Assembly (NCBI GenBank): GCA_012931725.1
Contig: CM022955.1
Coordinates: forward strand, 11,620,885 to 11,684,884
DNA from: Litsea cubeba
Lineage: Eukaryota > Streptophyta > Magnoliopsida > Laurales > Lauraceae
Direction of reading: 5' to 3'
DNA length: 64,000 bases
Shown in pieces: positions 35,166 through 46,193 of this stretch. A program made the translations under genes and the position numbers. The notes beneath the pieces are model-generated. The model was not told the DNA's origin and did no database searches. It saw only the letters and a program-made list of their open reading frames with translations. Positions within the stretch are counted from its first letter, which is position 1; every line of letters starts with the position of its first letter.

Positions 35166-36808
35166 CTACATTCGTTCATGATGGTTTCTATATTACTGCA
35201 CGCCTAGTTTCCCTATCATTGTAACTCTATTAATCATGCTGATTGTCTTAATCTACTTTGATGCATTCATACTATTTTCTATATATATATATTGTCTCAC
35301 TAGATCCTTTGGATCTGACCTTTTCTACCCTTGGTGATGTAGCAATGGACCCCCTTTCGATATCCCACAGGGTTTGGCGTTCCTTGATCAGAAGCCGAGC
35401 GCAGCTGATGAGCACCTAAATTTTCCATTATGGCCATTCAATGACATCTTTGTTATGTCTTGGGAGATACTACACGTGCTTAGTTATGATATTTTCATAT
35501 TTGCAAGTGTTTTAGGTGAAGGGAGTGAAGTCAGAGCTAATTGGAGGGACATTGCCTCGACTTAGAGCAAGCTGGGCAAGACTGCCTTCTGGCGTCCGGA
35601 CGCCGGGTGCGGGGTGCACTTGGTTCTGCGATTTGAGGGAGACGTTTGGGGGAAAACATATAAAAAGAAGAGAGGGACGAGTTTTAGGGGGAGGAAAGGA
35701 TTGGAGAAGGAAACCGGAGGCTAGGCTTTAAGCATTCCAAGGAGCATCAATGGAAGCTTCATCAAGGATTCTTCATCACTCTCCTGCCATGTGTAACTAA
35801 TTCTCTCTCTTAGGGTTATGATGAAGCCCTAGGCAAGTACTTTGGCAATGTATAGATTCTAGGGTTTTGTTTGAAATGCTTTGATTACATGATGTGAATG
35901 CTACCCATTTATGAATTTTCTCATTTAATGCTATATCTAGCTTTAGTGTTCATTTCTTGTAGTCTTGAATGCTATTCATGTAATGGTGCTTGAATGTTTG
36001 TGATGTTTAGGTCCAAGATAATCTATGAACTAGAGGCCTAAATCTAAACCCACATGATCCACTTAGTGACTTTATAGAGGCTTGTGGCCAATATGGTTTT
36101 TCAGCAATGATATTGAAATCCTAGGTTTATACTTGCCATTGTATAAGGCTAGGGGGGATTCATACCCTAAGGCCTTCCTTTAATCGAAGCAAAGTCCATT
36201 TTCATTTAGATAACTTAGGAACCAAAAATCCCAAACCAAACTCTTGCACTTTTTTTAAAAATTAATTTAGGAATTGATCTTGAAAGCAACGAAAGTTAGC
36301 CTTTTTGTCCCAGTGAATATGACACCTGGCTAACATCACTATTCTCATGCACGGGTAGAGATAGTAATTAGGTTTTATTTATTTTTGAGAACCTCGCTTT
36401 TGAGCGAGTAGTATCAGAGTTCGAGTGGGGCGTTGGTGACGTACCTTAGTCACCTTTGCTGTTGAAGGGCGTCGCATGGCTTTGTGGATGAGTGTTTACT
36501 GGTCCTGGTGATGTTGAGATGGATTTGTAAATAAAACATGTTCTTTTACATCGAAACTCGAACATTGTAGTGAGACTTGATCCTTTACATTTGCTATATG
36601 TTGTATATGGATTGATATTATTTTTGGATATATATTCATATTCCTTCCGCAAATTTTCTATAATTGCTTTTGATTAAATGTTTTTTTTTACTTAAATGTC
36701 GTAAAAAAGTCTTAAATGGACCTCACAACGGACTATGATCATGGATGTCCACGTCCCCAGATTTGGGTTTCCGTATTGTCTTCAAGATTCCACTATTGGG
36801 GGCATGAC
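35166..36808 (+). repeat. LTR-tail repeat copy 2 with nested dispersed repeat copy B
   Basis: 35166-35370 and about 36408-36808 match the LTR-like fragment at 9500-10215, including GAGTGGGGCGTTGGTGACG and the terminal GGGGGCATGACA. Between them, 35404-36407 matches the dispersed repeat at 10493-11560 and therefore looks nested. A perfect 14-bp palindrome GGCGTCCGGACGCC lies at 35591-35604. No gene. Confidence 0.5.
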
Positions 36809-37030
36809 AATTCCACCCTTAGTTTCTTCATTTACAAGGGAAGGGAAGGCCTCTTCAATTAATATTTGAAAATGGATTATGAGATTACAAAGGAACAATA
36901 GAGTTTTTGGTCTTTCATGCTTTTGGGTGGAAGTTGAGATCGATTCACAGTCACTCTAAGAAATTAACCGAACTCACTTAGGCCTAATCTAAGAATTTGG
37001 CTCATCTCCACAACACAAGCTAGAGTTTCA

Positions 37031-38379
37031 GGGCCTGTTTGGCATCGTTCTCGTGTTGTTTCTAATTTTGTACTCAGATCAGGTCGTGCTAAGATAGGGT
37101 TATCCCAACATTATACTCTCCAGATCTTATTTGGCAATATTTTATTAAATTATTTTGTTGAGAATAACTGTCCAGAACTTATTTGGTAACATTATAAAAG
37201 TTTTGCTCCAAAGAACGGAAGCAAGAGAATCGTAGGATTTATAATGCGGGACCCAACTTTTATTATTTGCATCAGTCTATTATTATTGTATATGGGACCC
37301 ACCTGTAAAATTATAACTTGGTACCACCTTTAAAAATTATAACATGGGGTCCATATTCATAGGATTTACGATATGGGCGCACTTTATAGGCATTATAATA
37401 TGGGGCCACTTTTTGTAAATTTAAATATGGGACCCACCTTTAGAAATTACAACATCTTACACACCTTTAGAAATTAGAATGTGGGCACACATTCAAAAGA
37501 TTTACAATGTGGGTCCACCTTTTGTGATGATGACCATACGACCCACATTTAAGAATTACAAAGTGAAGATATATTTTTTGTGATTATGGACACATGACCC
37601 ACCTTTAGAAATTACAATGTGCATGGGGACACGTTCATAGGATTTACAATGTGGGCCCACCTTTATAAAATTATAATGGGGGCCCATCTTTTGATTGATT
37701 GTGAATACATGACCCACCTTCAAAAATTACAAGTGGAAGCCACATTTTTAGAAATCAGAACATGGGGTCAAATTCATAAGATTCACAATGCAGCCCTGCA
37801 TTCGTAGGATACATCGATACAATGTGTATCCACCTTTTGCAATTTTGACTATATGACCCACCTTTATGAATTATAAAGTGGGGCCACCACCTCTTTTGTG
37901 ATTGTAGACAAGGGACCCACATTTAGAAATTACAATGTGATGCCCACCTTTAGAAAATAGAACATGGGGCCTTATAATGTGGTCCCACCATTATAAGAAT
38001 TATAACATGGGCCCACCTTGTGTGATTGTGACCATGTGACCCACCTTTAAGAATTACAAAGTGGGGCCCCCTTCTTTGGGATTGTGAACATGGGGCCTAC
38101 CATTAGGATAAGTGGGAGGATTTGAATTCTTTTGAAATGACCTATGTAAAAGGCAAGAGATAAGAGATTAGTATGAACCAACTGTGCAAGAAAGTTGTTT
38201 CATAAAAAAACAAAGATTTTTTGTTCCAACTTTCTTATGCCCGTCGGTTAAGATCTTGTGATTCCTTCCTATGAGACCAAAATTGGGAACACTAATTTAC
38301 ACTAACCAAACATATTTTTTCATAGCCTCATCTCATGGGAACATGGGAGCGTCCGAATGGCACGATGCCAAACACACTC
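37031..38379. mobile_element. Non-autonomous TIR transposon with internal degenerate array
   Basis: Terminal inverted repeats: GGGCCTGTTTGGCATC (37031-37046) and, reverse-complemented, GAGTGTGTTTGGCATC (38364-38379), 13 of 16 identical. A 3-bp direct repeat TCA flanks both ends (37028-37030, 38380-38382). No transposase. The inside (about 37220-38110) is a degenerate array of roughly 30-35-bp units resembling GGGACCCACCTTTAGAAATT. A 3-bp target site and GGGCCTGTTTGG end suggest PIF/Harbinger, but TCA is not the usual TWA. Confidence 0.6.
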
Positions 38380-38780
38380 TCAGTTGCGTGCTTCTTTTCA
38401 TTTCTAAATAGTTATTTATACCTTATGGGCCGTTTGGGTCTTTTCTGCTAATCGATCCACACTCTTCCCTTAATCTATTTTAAATGATAAAATTCGATAT
38501 ATTTTCTAATGAACTATACATTATAATATTTATTTATGAACATTGAATAATAACATTCTTTGTCTTTCATAATTATGGACCGGGCTAGGCACGGGCCTTT
38601 TTTGGGAGTATCAATTATGACTACAAAAGAAAGTGGTTGGGAGCTCTCCTTTGCCTTATAAAATGTCAAAAGCTTCCACCATTCTTAGCACATTAGTCTG
38701 AGGGGTAATTTTCTCCTCTAGGAATCTCGAATGACTGCCATGTGGAGATTTTGGTCCACGTCTTATAACTTAAGGGGTCT

Positions 38781-38842
38781 TGCTTTTGTTGGTGGTGTGG
38801 GTAGGAAATCCTGCTTTTGTTGGTGGTGTGGGTAGGAAATCC
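38781..38842. repeat. Tandem duplication of about 32 bp
   Basis: TGCTTTTGTTGGTGGTGTGG followed by GTAGGAAATCC occurs twice in a row just left of the SINE. It looks like a local slippage duplication. Confidence 0.8.
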
Positions 38843-38847
38843 AGCAC

Positions 38848-39060
38848 TAGTAACCCCAAGGGATTGGCCGAGTGGTCATGACTACTGTACTTCTCTCTTC
38901 GGAGCTAGAGGTCCTGGTATAGATCCCCGATTTTTCCATCTTCAGGAATCGAAGGTTGAGTCTACTAGTGCTGCCACAGGGGTTTAACCCATTTTCTCGC
39001 TGAGCTTGAAGGGATTAGTCCAGCTCAAAGAATTGAAAACTCTCCGTTATTAAAAAAATA
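38848..39060 (+). mobile_element. tRNA-derived SINE with 11-bp target duplication
   Basis: About 213 bp bounded by the perfect repeat AAATCCAGCAC (38837-38847 and 39061-39071). The 5' part contains an A-box-like GGCCGAGTGGTCA and a B-box-like GGTATAGATCC at the spacing of a pol III promoter. The 3' end is A-rich (TTAAAAAAAT). No coding capacity, as expected for a SINE mobilised by LINE machinery. Confidence 0.8.
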
Positions 39061-39565
39061 AAATCCAGCACCATCAACGTGCAGCACTCCCATATTTAGG
39101 AGAAAAAAAAAAAAAAAAAACGCTTTAGTTTGAGTTGTAGAGGGATCTGAGTCCTAGTTGATTGGTGGACGAAAGCTCCAAAGGATTTGTGGCCTTCAAC
39201 GGCATGATTTTATTTTAGTTTTAGATTCAATCTTTCGAGCATATGCGTTTCATACTAGCTAGCATATATACTTGTTCCATGCATTTAACTTTTTATTGAT
39301 ATCTTTGAAGATGTACACGGAAAACAGACTTCTTAGATAGTATCTGACAACGATAATTGCTAGACTTCATTATTTTGAGGTACTGGTACTACTCGCTAGT
39401 TACCAGAAGCGAGAAAACATAACTGTAGGGTAGACACATAAACACCATCCAAGATACAGAAACAAAGTTACACAACCCTCCAAGCAAAAAAAAAAAAAGA
39501 AAGTTACACAACCCAGGGATAGATATGAAATGACTTCGACCAAGATGCCAGGAGTGCAAAGGGCT

Positions 39566-42500
39566 TTAGACTATTTCTTTGTCAGAAATGGTAACCTTTC
39601 CCAGCCTTATAGCATTCAAATAGTCCCTTGGGCCGTGGGAGGCTAGGCCTGGGATGAAGAACCCCATTGACCTGTAAAGAAGGGAAGCGAAAGTCTCTTT
39701 ATAATCAATTCCTTGTGTCATGGGCAAGAAGAGCGAATTGATAAAGTCTTTGTATTGGTTGTAGTACATATCAGGAAAGAACCTTGAATCGAAGTAGTTC
39801 TTGTTGGGTTCCTCTGTGATCACCTATTTGTGTCATACATGCAAAGGAAGTCAAAGATGGTAACCAGTGATATAAAAGTCAAAAATAGTACATCCCTGAT
39901 ATAATTTTGTTTGCTACAATTTTGTTCAATTTTTTGTGGGGAAGAAAGGAAACCCACAGGATGGAGATTTTTTTTTTTTTGCACTTCTTGAGGAAGGACA
40001 AAAGCATGTCCTATAACCGATAAAAAAAATTCAAGTTGAGGAAGAAAAGCCAAGGAACTAAAAGAGCTCACCTCTCCTTCATACCAGTTTTTGTAGTAGA
40101 TGCATTCCCCAAAGTGCTTGTATCTGACAATAGGATCATCAAAGGGGATTCTTCCAACTAGGTCATACCTGTAGCACTGCCTCTTAGAAAACTTAGCTTT
40201 GAGCAGTGCGTCCATGTAACTGGCAAAAGTGTCATCTCCAGTCCTTTCCCTTCCACTGTTTATGACACCAGCCATTCTATTCAAGATATCTGATTCCTCA
40301 TGCAAGGAAAGTATAGCAGGGTAGATTGCTGAAAGGGAAGCACCCATGCTATGTCCTGTGAAGATTATCTTAGCATTGGGGTGATCTTGTATCAGGGTCC
40401 TGAGCTGTTCTCTAACGATGTAATAGGCCCCGGCCTTGTCTGGGTCTCCTGTGTAGTACTTGGGCCAACCATTGATGTAGTCTGTTTCGTCTTGGAGGCC
40501 CAGAGCTTTCATGAAACCCACATGGGCTCTTCCCATACTGCCCATGGATAGCCAGGAAAAATCGAAGTCGGTGACATAGTCCCTAGCAGTCCAGGACCCA
40601 GTTCCTCGGAAAGCCACCACGATCAGGCTGGCGTCCTCTGCTGTATCCGTGAAGATGTAGACTTGTGTCCCATATGTCTCTGTGTACTCTGGGAACACAT
40701 GGTTGGTTAATTGTTAGTTGGGCACTTAAATTTGCCAGGCTGGGCTCAAATGGTTCCAAATTAAAGCCTCAAACTCAGCAGTAGAGAAAAGATAACTACT
40801 AGGGCTGCCAATGGGCTGGATTTTCTGATGGAACCAGTTTCCGAGTCGGGTTCGAGTCGCACTTTGTAGTCGATTTGGGTTGGGTTTGAAAATGAGGTGG
40901 CCTGTTAAGTAAATGGTTTGGACTTTGGACCATTCCAGCCTCAAACCCGACCCAATAATTTAAGTTATGAAGCTTCAAGACAATTGCTGCATGTATATGA
41001 GTGGTAGAACCTGATCCTACTGATCCCCACTCAGATTTACACATCTGAATCACTGCTTTATGGGTCTTATCTGGTGAGGAAATCCCTATTATTTATTCTG
41101 ATTAATTCATTCACTCACCTGACTGAGCTCACTCTTCTGCTGAGTCAGAGCAAGTAAGAATAACTTTCTAAACCAAGAAGAGCCATCACATTGTAATTGA
41201 AAAAAAAAAAAAAAAAAGGAAAAAATCACAAATATATTTTTAGATTAGATATTTTACTTTCAAGTTTCATCAAGGTTGATCCGGATTGTGTCTCTTACTC
41301 TCTTAAACCATGGAGAAAAATTATAATAGTTCTTATTTTAGTAAAACGTTAAAGAATTGGGCCCATTGATCCATTTCCACTTTAAGAATTCTGATTAGAT
41401 GTCATTGCAAAAAGAATTGCAGCAATTAGCCATTTCTAATGTCTGATCTGCAATCAATTTAAACATTTTCTAATCCATTCATGACTGTCTAAATAGGGCC
41501 ATGAATTAGACAGTTTTGAAATCCGGCGCTTTTTCATACAAGAATTGCAAGTGATCCTTACTGTTCCAGCAGTTGTAGAACCCCACGAAGTGTCATCTGC
41601 ATGCCACAGAAAATATAAAAGAAGAAATTAGAAACATTAATGCGGGTATAAAAGAAAGAAGCTTAGTAACAGGTCTCAATAATAGAATTAAATAACCTGG
41701 CCAGTCCAGTCCGAATGTTTTCCAGTTCCATTGCATTCAATTGTCAGGCTAAATTGCAGGCCCATATAGGTCCAGTAAGTTTATAATTCGTATCTCCCCT
41801 TGTTGCTACATATGTTGGGTCTGTACAAAAATTAAGATCAGGCCCATTCCATTGACTTACCTGATGAACTAGTAAGTCCTAAACATAGCCCAATCCAGAT
41901 TAAAACCGGCTGACCCACCTCTAACAAAAATTGAGGGTTCTTAAAAGTGAGTTATTTTCAAGACAATTTTTACCCACGAGCCTGTTTTGTTTGCATTAAA
42001 AACACATGAATTTTTTAAGTGGTTGAAATGAGACCAAAGACTAGGGATTCATTTTCCAATCTTCCTTTGATGCTATTTTCGCAAAAGGAAAGGTTAATTG
42101 ATTCTCATCTTTGGAGATTCACCTTTGATTATGATTTTTAACTAAACCAAAGCAAGCCTTTTCCCAATAGGTGGGGTCGGCTATATGGATTTGACGACGC
42201 CAATCAAATCTGTTTAGGGCCATGTCCTCCGTTAGATCTATGTAGGCAAGGTCATGTTTAATTGTTCTTTCCAACTTCTATTGGGTCTTCCCTCTCCTAC
42301 TCCTGGCAATCTCCATGCTTTCACACGTTTTAACAGGTGCATCCGTTGGACGCCTTCTAACATGGCCGAACCATCTCAGTCGATTTTCTCTCATTTATCT
42401 TCAATCGGTGCTATTCCTACTTTGCCCCTAATCTCCTCATTCCTGATCCTATCTCTCCTTGTGATCCCGCACATCCATCTTAGCATTCTCATCTCCGCAA

Positions 42501-45500
42501 CTTCCATCTTCTTGACATGATTATGCTTTACTGCCCAACACTCTGATCCATATAACAACACTGGTCGTACCGCCACCTTATAATACTTTCCTTTAACCTT
42601 GATGGGGACTTTCCGAACACACAAGACCCCCGAGCCACTCCTCAATTTGGTCCACCCGGCCTGAATCCTGTGACTTACATCAGTATACATCCCTCCTTCC
42701 TGTTACATCATTGATCCAAGGTACCTAAAGTTTTCATTCTCTACAATATTTTGTGTGCCCAAACTTACTTCTATGTTACCAGGTGGTCCTACTTTGACTA
42801 AACTTGCATTTCATATATTCCGTTTTGCATCGACTTAGCCTAAACCCTTTTGTCTCTAATGTTTTCCGCCACAATTCTAGTTTAGCAATTCACTCCTTCT
42901 CTCGTCTCATCCACTAAAACAATGTCAATCTGCAAATAGCATACACCATGGCACCTCATCCTGGATGGTCTTGCAATCTCATCCATACTAGGGCAAACAA
43001 AGTACGGGCTTAACGCTGAGCCTTGATGATAGACCAATCGTGATAGGAAACTCCTTAGTTTCGCCGCCGGTCGTCCTTATAGATGTCACGACTCTATCAT
43101 ACATATCCTTTATCGCCTCAATATATGCGACACATATCCTTTATCGCCTCAATATAGGCGACACACACTCTTTTCTTTTCCAGAACTCTCCAAAGAATCT
43201 AGCTAGGAACCCGGTCATAGGCCTTCTCCAAGTCAATGAACACCATATGTAAATCTCTATGACCTCTCTATACTGTTCCATTAACCTCCTCAGGAGAAGA
43301 TAGCCTCCATGGTTGATCTCCCAAGCATGAAACCAAATTGATTCTCTGAAACGTTTGTTGTTCTTCTTAGTCTTCTCTCATACTCTCAACCCATAATTTC
43401 ATCGTATGGCTCATCAATTTAATCCCGCGGTAGTTCGCACAATTCTGAATATCTCCTTTGTTCTTGTATGTGGGTATAAGAATACTTTTCCTCCAATGCA
43501 TTAGGCATCTTCTTGCTCTTTAGTACTACATTAAAAAAGCTTTGTAAACCAACTAATGCCATCATCCCCCAAGCACACTCCAGACCTCAATAGGGATACC
43601 ATCTGGCCCAACCTCTTTCCAATTCTTCATTCTTTTCAATACTTTTTAACTTCTTCCCTAGTGATTCTCCTATAGAACATATGATTCGCTTCTTCTCTAG
43701 AAATGGTAAGCTACCCCAATTGTATGTCACTACTACTGCTTTCGTTAAATAACTTGTAGAAGTAGCTCTTCCAACGCTCTTTTATCTCCTCTTCCTTTAC
43801 CAATACCTTTTCATCCTCATCCTTAATGCATTTAACTTGGTTTAAGTCCTTGGTCCGCCGATCTCTGGTTTTATCAAGTTTAAATAACTCTCTTGCATTC
43901 CTTAGTGTCAAGTTGCCTATATAGCTCCTCAAATGCCTTTGCCTTGGCCTCACTAACTGTCGTTTTGGTTTCTCTTTTTGCTTCTTTATACCTCTCCAAG
44001 TTCGCTTCATTTCGATCCTTTTGCCAAATTTTAAAGCACTCTCTTTTAACTCTTATCTTGTCTTGGACGGCTTCGCTCCACCACCATGCCTCTTTCTATA
44101 CCGGAGCACCCCCTTTGGATTCTCCTAAGACTTCTTTCCCTACCCTCCTAATACACTCTGCTACCTTATCCCACATATTATTTGCACTCTCATCTATCGC
44201 GCCCAAAACGTCTTCCTCTAGTACTCTTTCCCTTAAAGCTAGTTTGCTTATCACCTTTCAGGTTCCACCATTTAGTCCTTGAGCATCTATACAACTTCTT
44301 TTTTTCTAGTCCACCTTTGTAGCTGCACATCTATGATCAAACAAACCTATGTGGGAAGTCAAGCTCTCCCCCCAGTATAACCTTGCAATCTTTACAAGCT
44401 AAGCGGTCTCTTTTCCTAGTTAGAACAAGTCAATTTGTGTCATCGATGAGCCACTCTTATAAGTCACCAAATGCTCATTTCTCTTCCTAAAAAAGGTGGT
44501 TAGTTTCTTGAGATCATAAGCTACTGAAAACTCCAAGATATCCTTCCCTTCTTCATTTCTATTACCGTACCCATGTCCCCCCGTGTACTCCTATGTATCC
44601 ATCTACGTTGTGTCCTACATGACTGTTCAAATCTTCTCTTATTAAGACCATCTCTCCTTGAGGTATCTCTAGTAGCACTCCTTCCAAGTCTTCCCAAAGC
44701 TTCTCCTTATCTCCATCTCCTAAGCCCACCTGGGGGGCATAAGCACTAATTACATTCACTATCTCTTCTCCTAACACTAACTTAATTGCAATAATCCTAT
44801 CTCCATAGCGCTTTACATTAACTACATCTTCCTTTAAGTCCTTGTTTACCACTATGCCGACCCCATTCCTCAATCTATTAAGTCCCGTATACCATAACTT
44901 ATACCCAGTTCTCTCAATCTCTTTAGCTTTGTGTCTCACCCATCTTGTCTCTTACAAGCAAGCAATTGCGATTCGTCTCCTTTCTATTGTATCCACCACT
45001 TTCATAAGTTTCCCAGTTAGGCTCCCAATGTTCCAAGTACCCAATCTCAGCCTTCTATTTTGGACTAGATTTTTCCTTACCCCCCACACTCGTCCAATAA
45101 AGTGTGAGGACCCTTGCCTATTTAGCACTGCACCCGGCGCCGATGCAGCGGTCTTTGCTCACTTATCACTGTACCCTAGCCATAACGCGCGTCGCTAGGG
45201 TAGGGGACGCCCCCACTAAATTTCATTAGGTCTCAAATCCATAAAGAAATCCGACTGAGTATTGTGCTGGCTTGTCGGCTACCTAACGCCACAACCCTCT
45301 TCCTCTGTACGGGCTTGGGACCGGCTATGTCAAGGATACCTCAACATAGGCGGAGTTGATTATGATTTTTAACTACTTAAAAAAAAATCTTAAGTATTGA
45401 ATTTCTCTGTATTTTAATGCAAATGAACCTTCCTACTTGTATGCATTAAAGTACTTGGGTATTAAATACATAGGAACTCATGGTGAAATGAACTCTACCA

Positions 45501-46193
45501 AAGGATTATTTAAGAGTTGAGGCTCTGAGGGTGAGGGGTGAAGGATATAAGCTAAAAATGTAAATAGGACCTTCACTTTCCAATGTATTGAATTATTAGG
45601 GTTATGGTTGGGTATTCACTTCCATCTTTCCTTGATTTTGTTTCCATAATGAGAAGATTATTGATTATCATTTTTGGAAATTCATCTTTGAACAAAGTCT
45701 TAATGCGAGTCTCGACCAAGTCAACCAATTGTTGCCTACCGTTGGAGATGAATTTTTCAACTAAGTGTCTGTTTAGACTTGGTTGAGTGTGACTAATATC
45801 ATATGATGCACGGATACTTCAAAATGGGTAATATATCGTGTTGTATCGTGTCCGATACTTTAAAATGCAAGGATACTTTTTATGTATAAATCTATGTCCC
45901 TGGTATCATCATAGCTAATATCACTATATCAGTCCTTCCACAATGCAAGAAACAAAACCTTACCTTCCAATAGTTTGTGACTGCATTCTTCACATATTCT
46001 TCATTCTCATAGGCAGCCTTAGAGGCCATCAACAGCAATTCTAGCAGATTCATGCCGTCAACTGTGTTCAGGGCACCCAACTGCGGCAGATAACTGACAA
46101 GCGAGGAGCTTTTGGTTAGATGCAGCCTTGGGTCCGTATGGCCGAGAAACGTCCACCAGTTCAAGGTGCCTTCTTTAGGAACCACCACGGAAC
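39566..46193 (-). CDS. Class 3 lipase, OBL1-like triacylglycerol lipase (5' exon missing)
   Basis: Plant oil-body-lipase-like enzyme that would hydrolyse acylglycerols. Exons read on the minus strand: 45964-46193, 41562-41596, 40072-40688 and 39566-39823 (stop). All introns are GT-AG. The first visible exon gives VVVPKEGTLNWWTFLGHTDP; the third has VAFRGTGSW, the nucleophile motif GHSMGAS and KHFGECIYY; the last ends ASHGPRDYLNAIRLG with the likely catalytic His. About 380 codons are visible, whereas relatives have roughly 450-530, so the N-terminal exon is missing; it should lie above 46193, where the N gap is. The 35-base mini-exon has one base too many to join HFVGFYNCWN to its neighbours. 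The usual GQPR motif reads GRER. An RTE LINE fills most of the first intron. It is either a pseudogene or a gene with assembly errors. Confidence 0.85.
41562..41596 (-). other. Frameshifted mini-exon of the lipase gene
   Basis: A 35-base exon between acceptor GCAG and donor GTAAGG. The downstream junction is in frame (FYNCWN joined to KYTETYGTQ), but the upstream exon ends in phase 0 (NYWK), so 34 bases are needed. The surplus base lies in the first ten bases of the exon, where relatives encode K-M-x-F-V-G-F-Y-N-C-W-N. Confidence 0.75.
42391..44010 (-). pseudogene. RTE reverse transcriptase domain (broken)
   Basis: Reverse transcriptase part of the LINE in several frames. The upstream linker gives MKRTWRGIKKQKEKPKR and WKSYFYKLFNE. 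The catalytic region near 42930-42955 encodes PWCMLFAD, but one surplus base immediately after splits the FADD motif. The C-terminal part is well preserved: VRPVLLYGSECWAVK followed by MRMLRWMCGITRRDRIRNE, a hallmark of plant RTE elements. Confidence 0.88.
44390..45060 (-). pseudogene. RTE endonuclease domain (broken)
   Basis: APE-like endonuclease that nicks target DNA in active LINEs. Motifs in order: LGTWNIGSLTGK, the catalytic-Glu segment ETRW (preceded by a TAA where relatives have Gln), VGIVVNKDLKEDV, IVNVISAYAPQVG and EDLNSHVGH. In the last, the usual GGD/GD before the Asn region is altered to RED. Frame breaks occur near both ends. It lies upstream of the RT part of the same LINE. Confidence 0.85.

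Larger units (their letters stand above)
42145..45355 (-). mobile_element. RTE-type LINE, full length, decayed
   Basis: 3,211-bp non-LTR retrotransposon flanked by a perfect 20-bp target duplication (42125-42144 and 45356-45375, beginning TTGATTATG). The order on the minus strand is GC-rich 5' region, APE-type endonuclease, RT, and a short 3' end reading CCCACCTATTGGGAAAAGG then CTTGCTTTGG. The size, single coding region and 3' end are typical of plant RTE elements. Many stops and frame changes make it inactive. It sits in the first visible intron of the lipase gene. Confidence 0.92.

Noticed and set aside
40798..41925. Possible hAT-like element with TAGGGCTGCCAATGGGC on the left and a CCCACCTCTA end on the right
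   Set aside because: The ends resemble common plant hAT termini, but the inverted repeat match is poor and I found no 8-bp flanking duplication.
42254..45198. Plus-strand ORFs over the LINE (for example 43893-44282, 44842-45198)
   Set aside because: They are antisense shadows of the minus-strand RTE coding region, whose motifs are clear.
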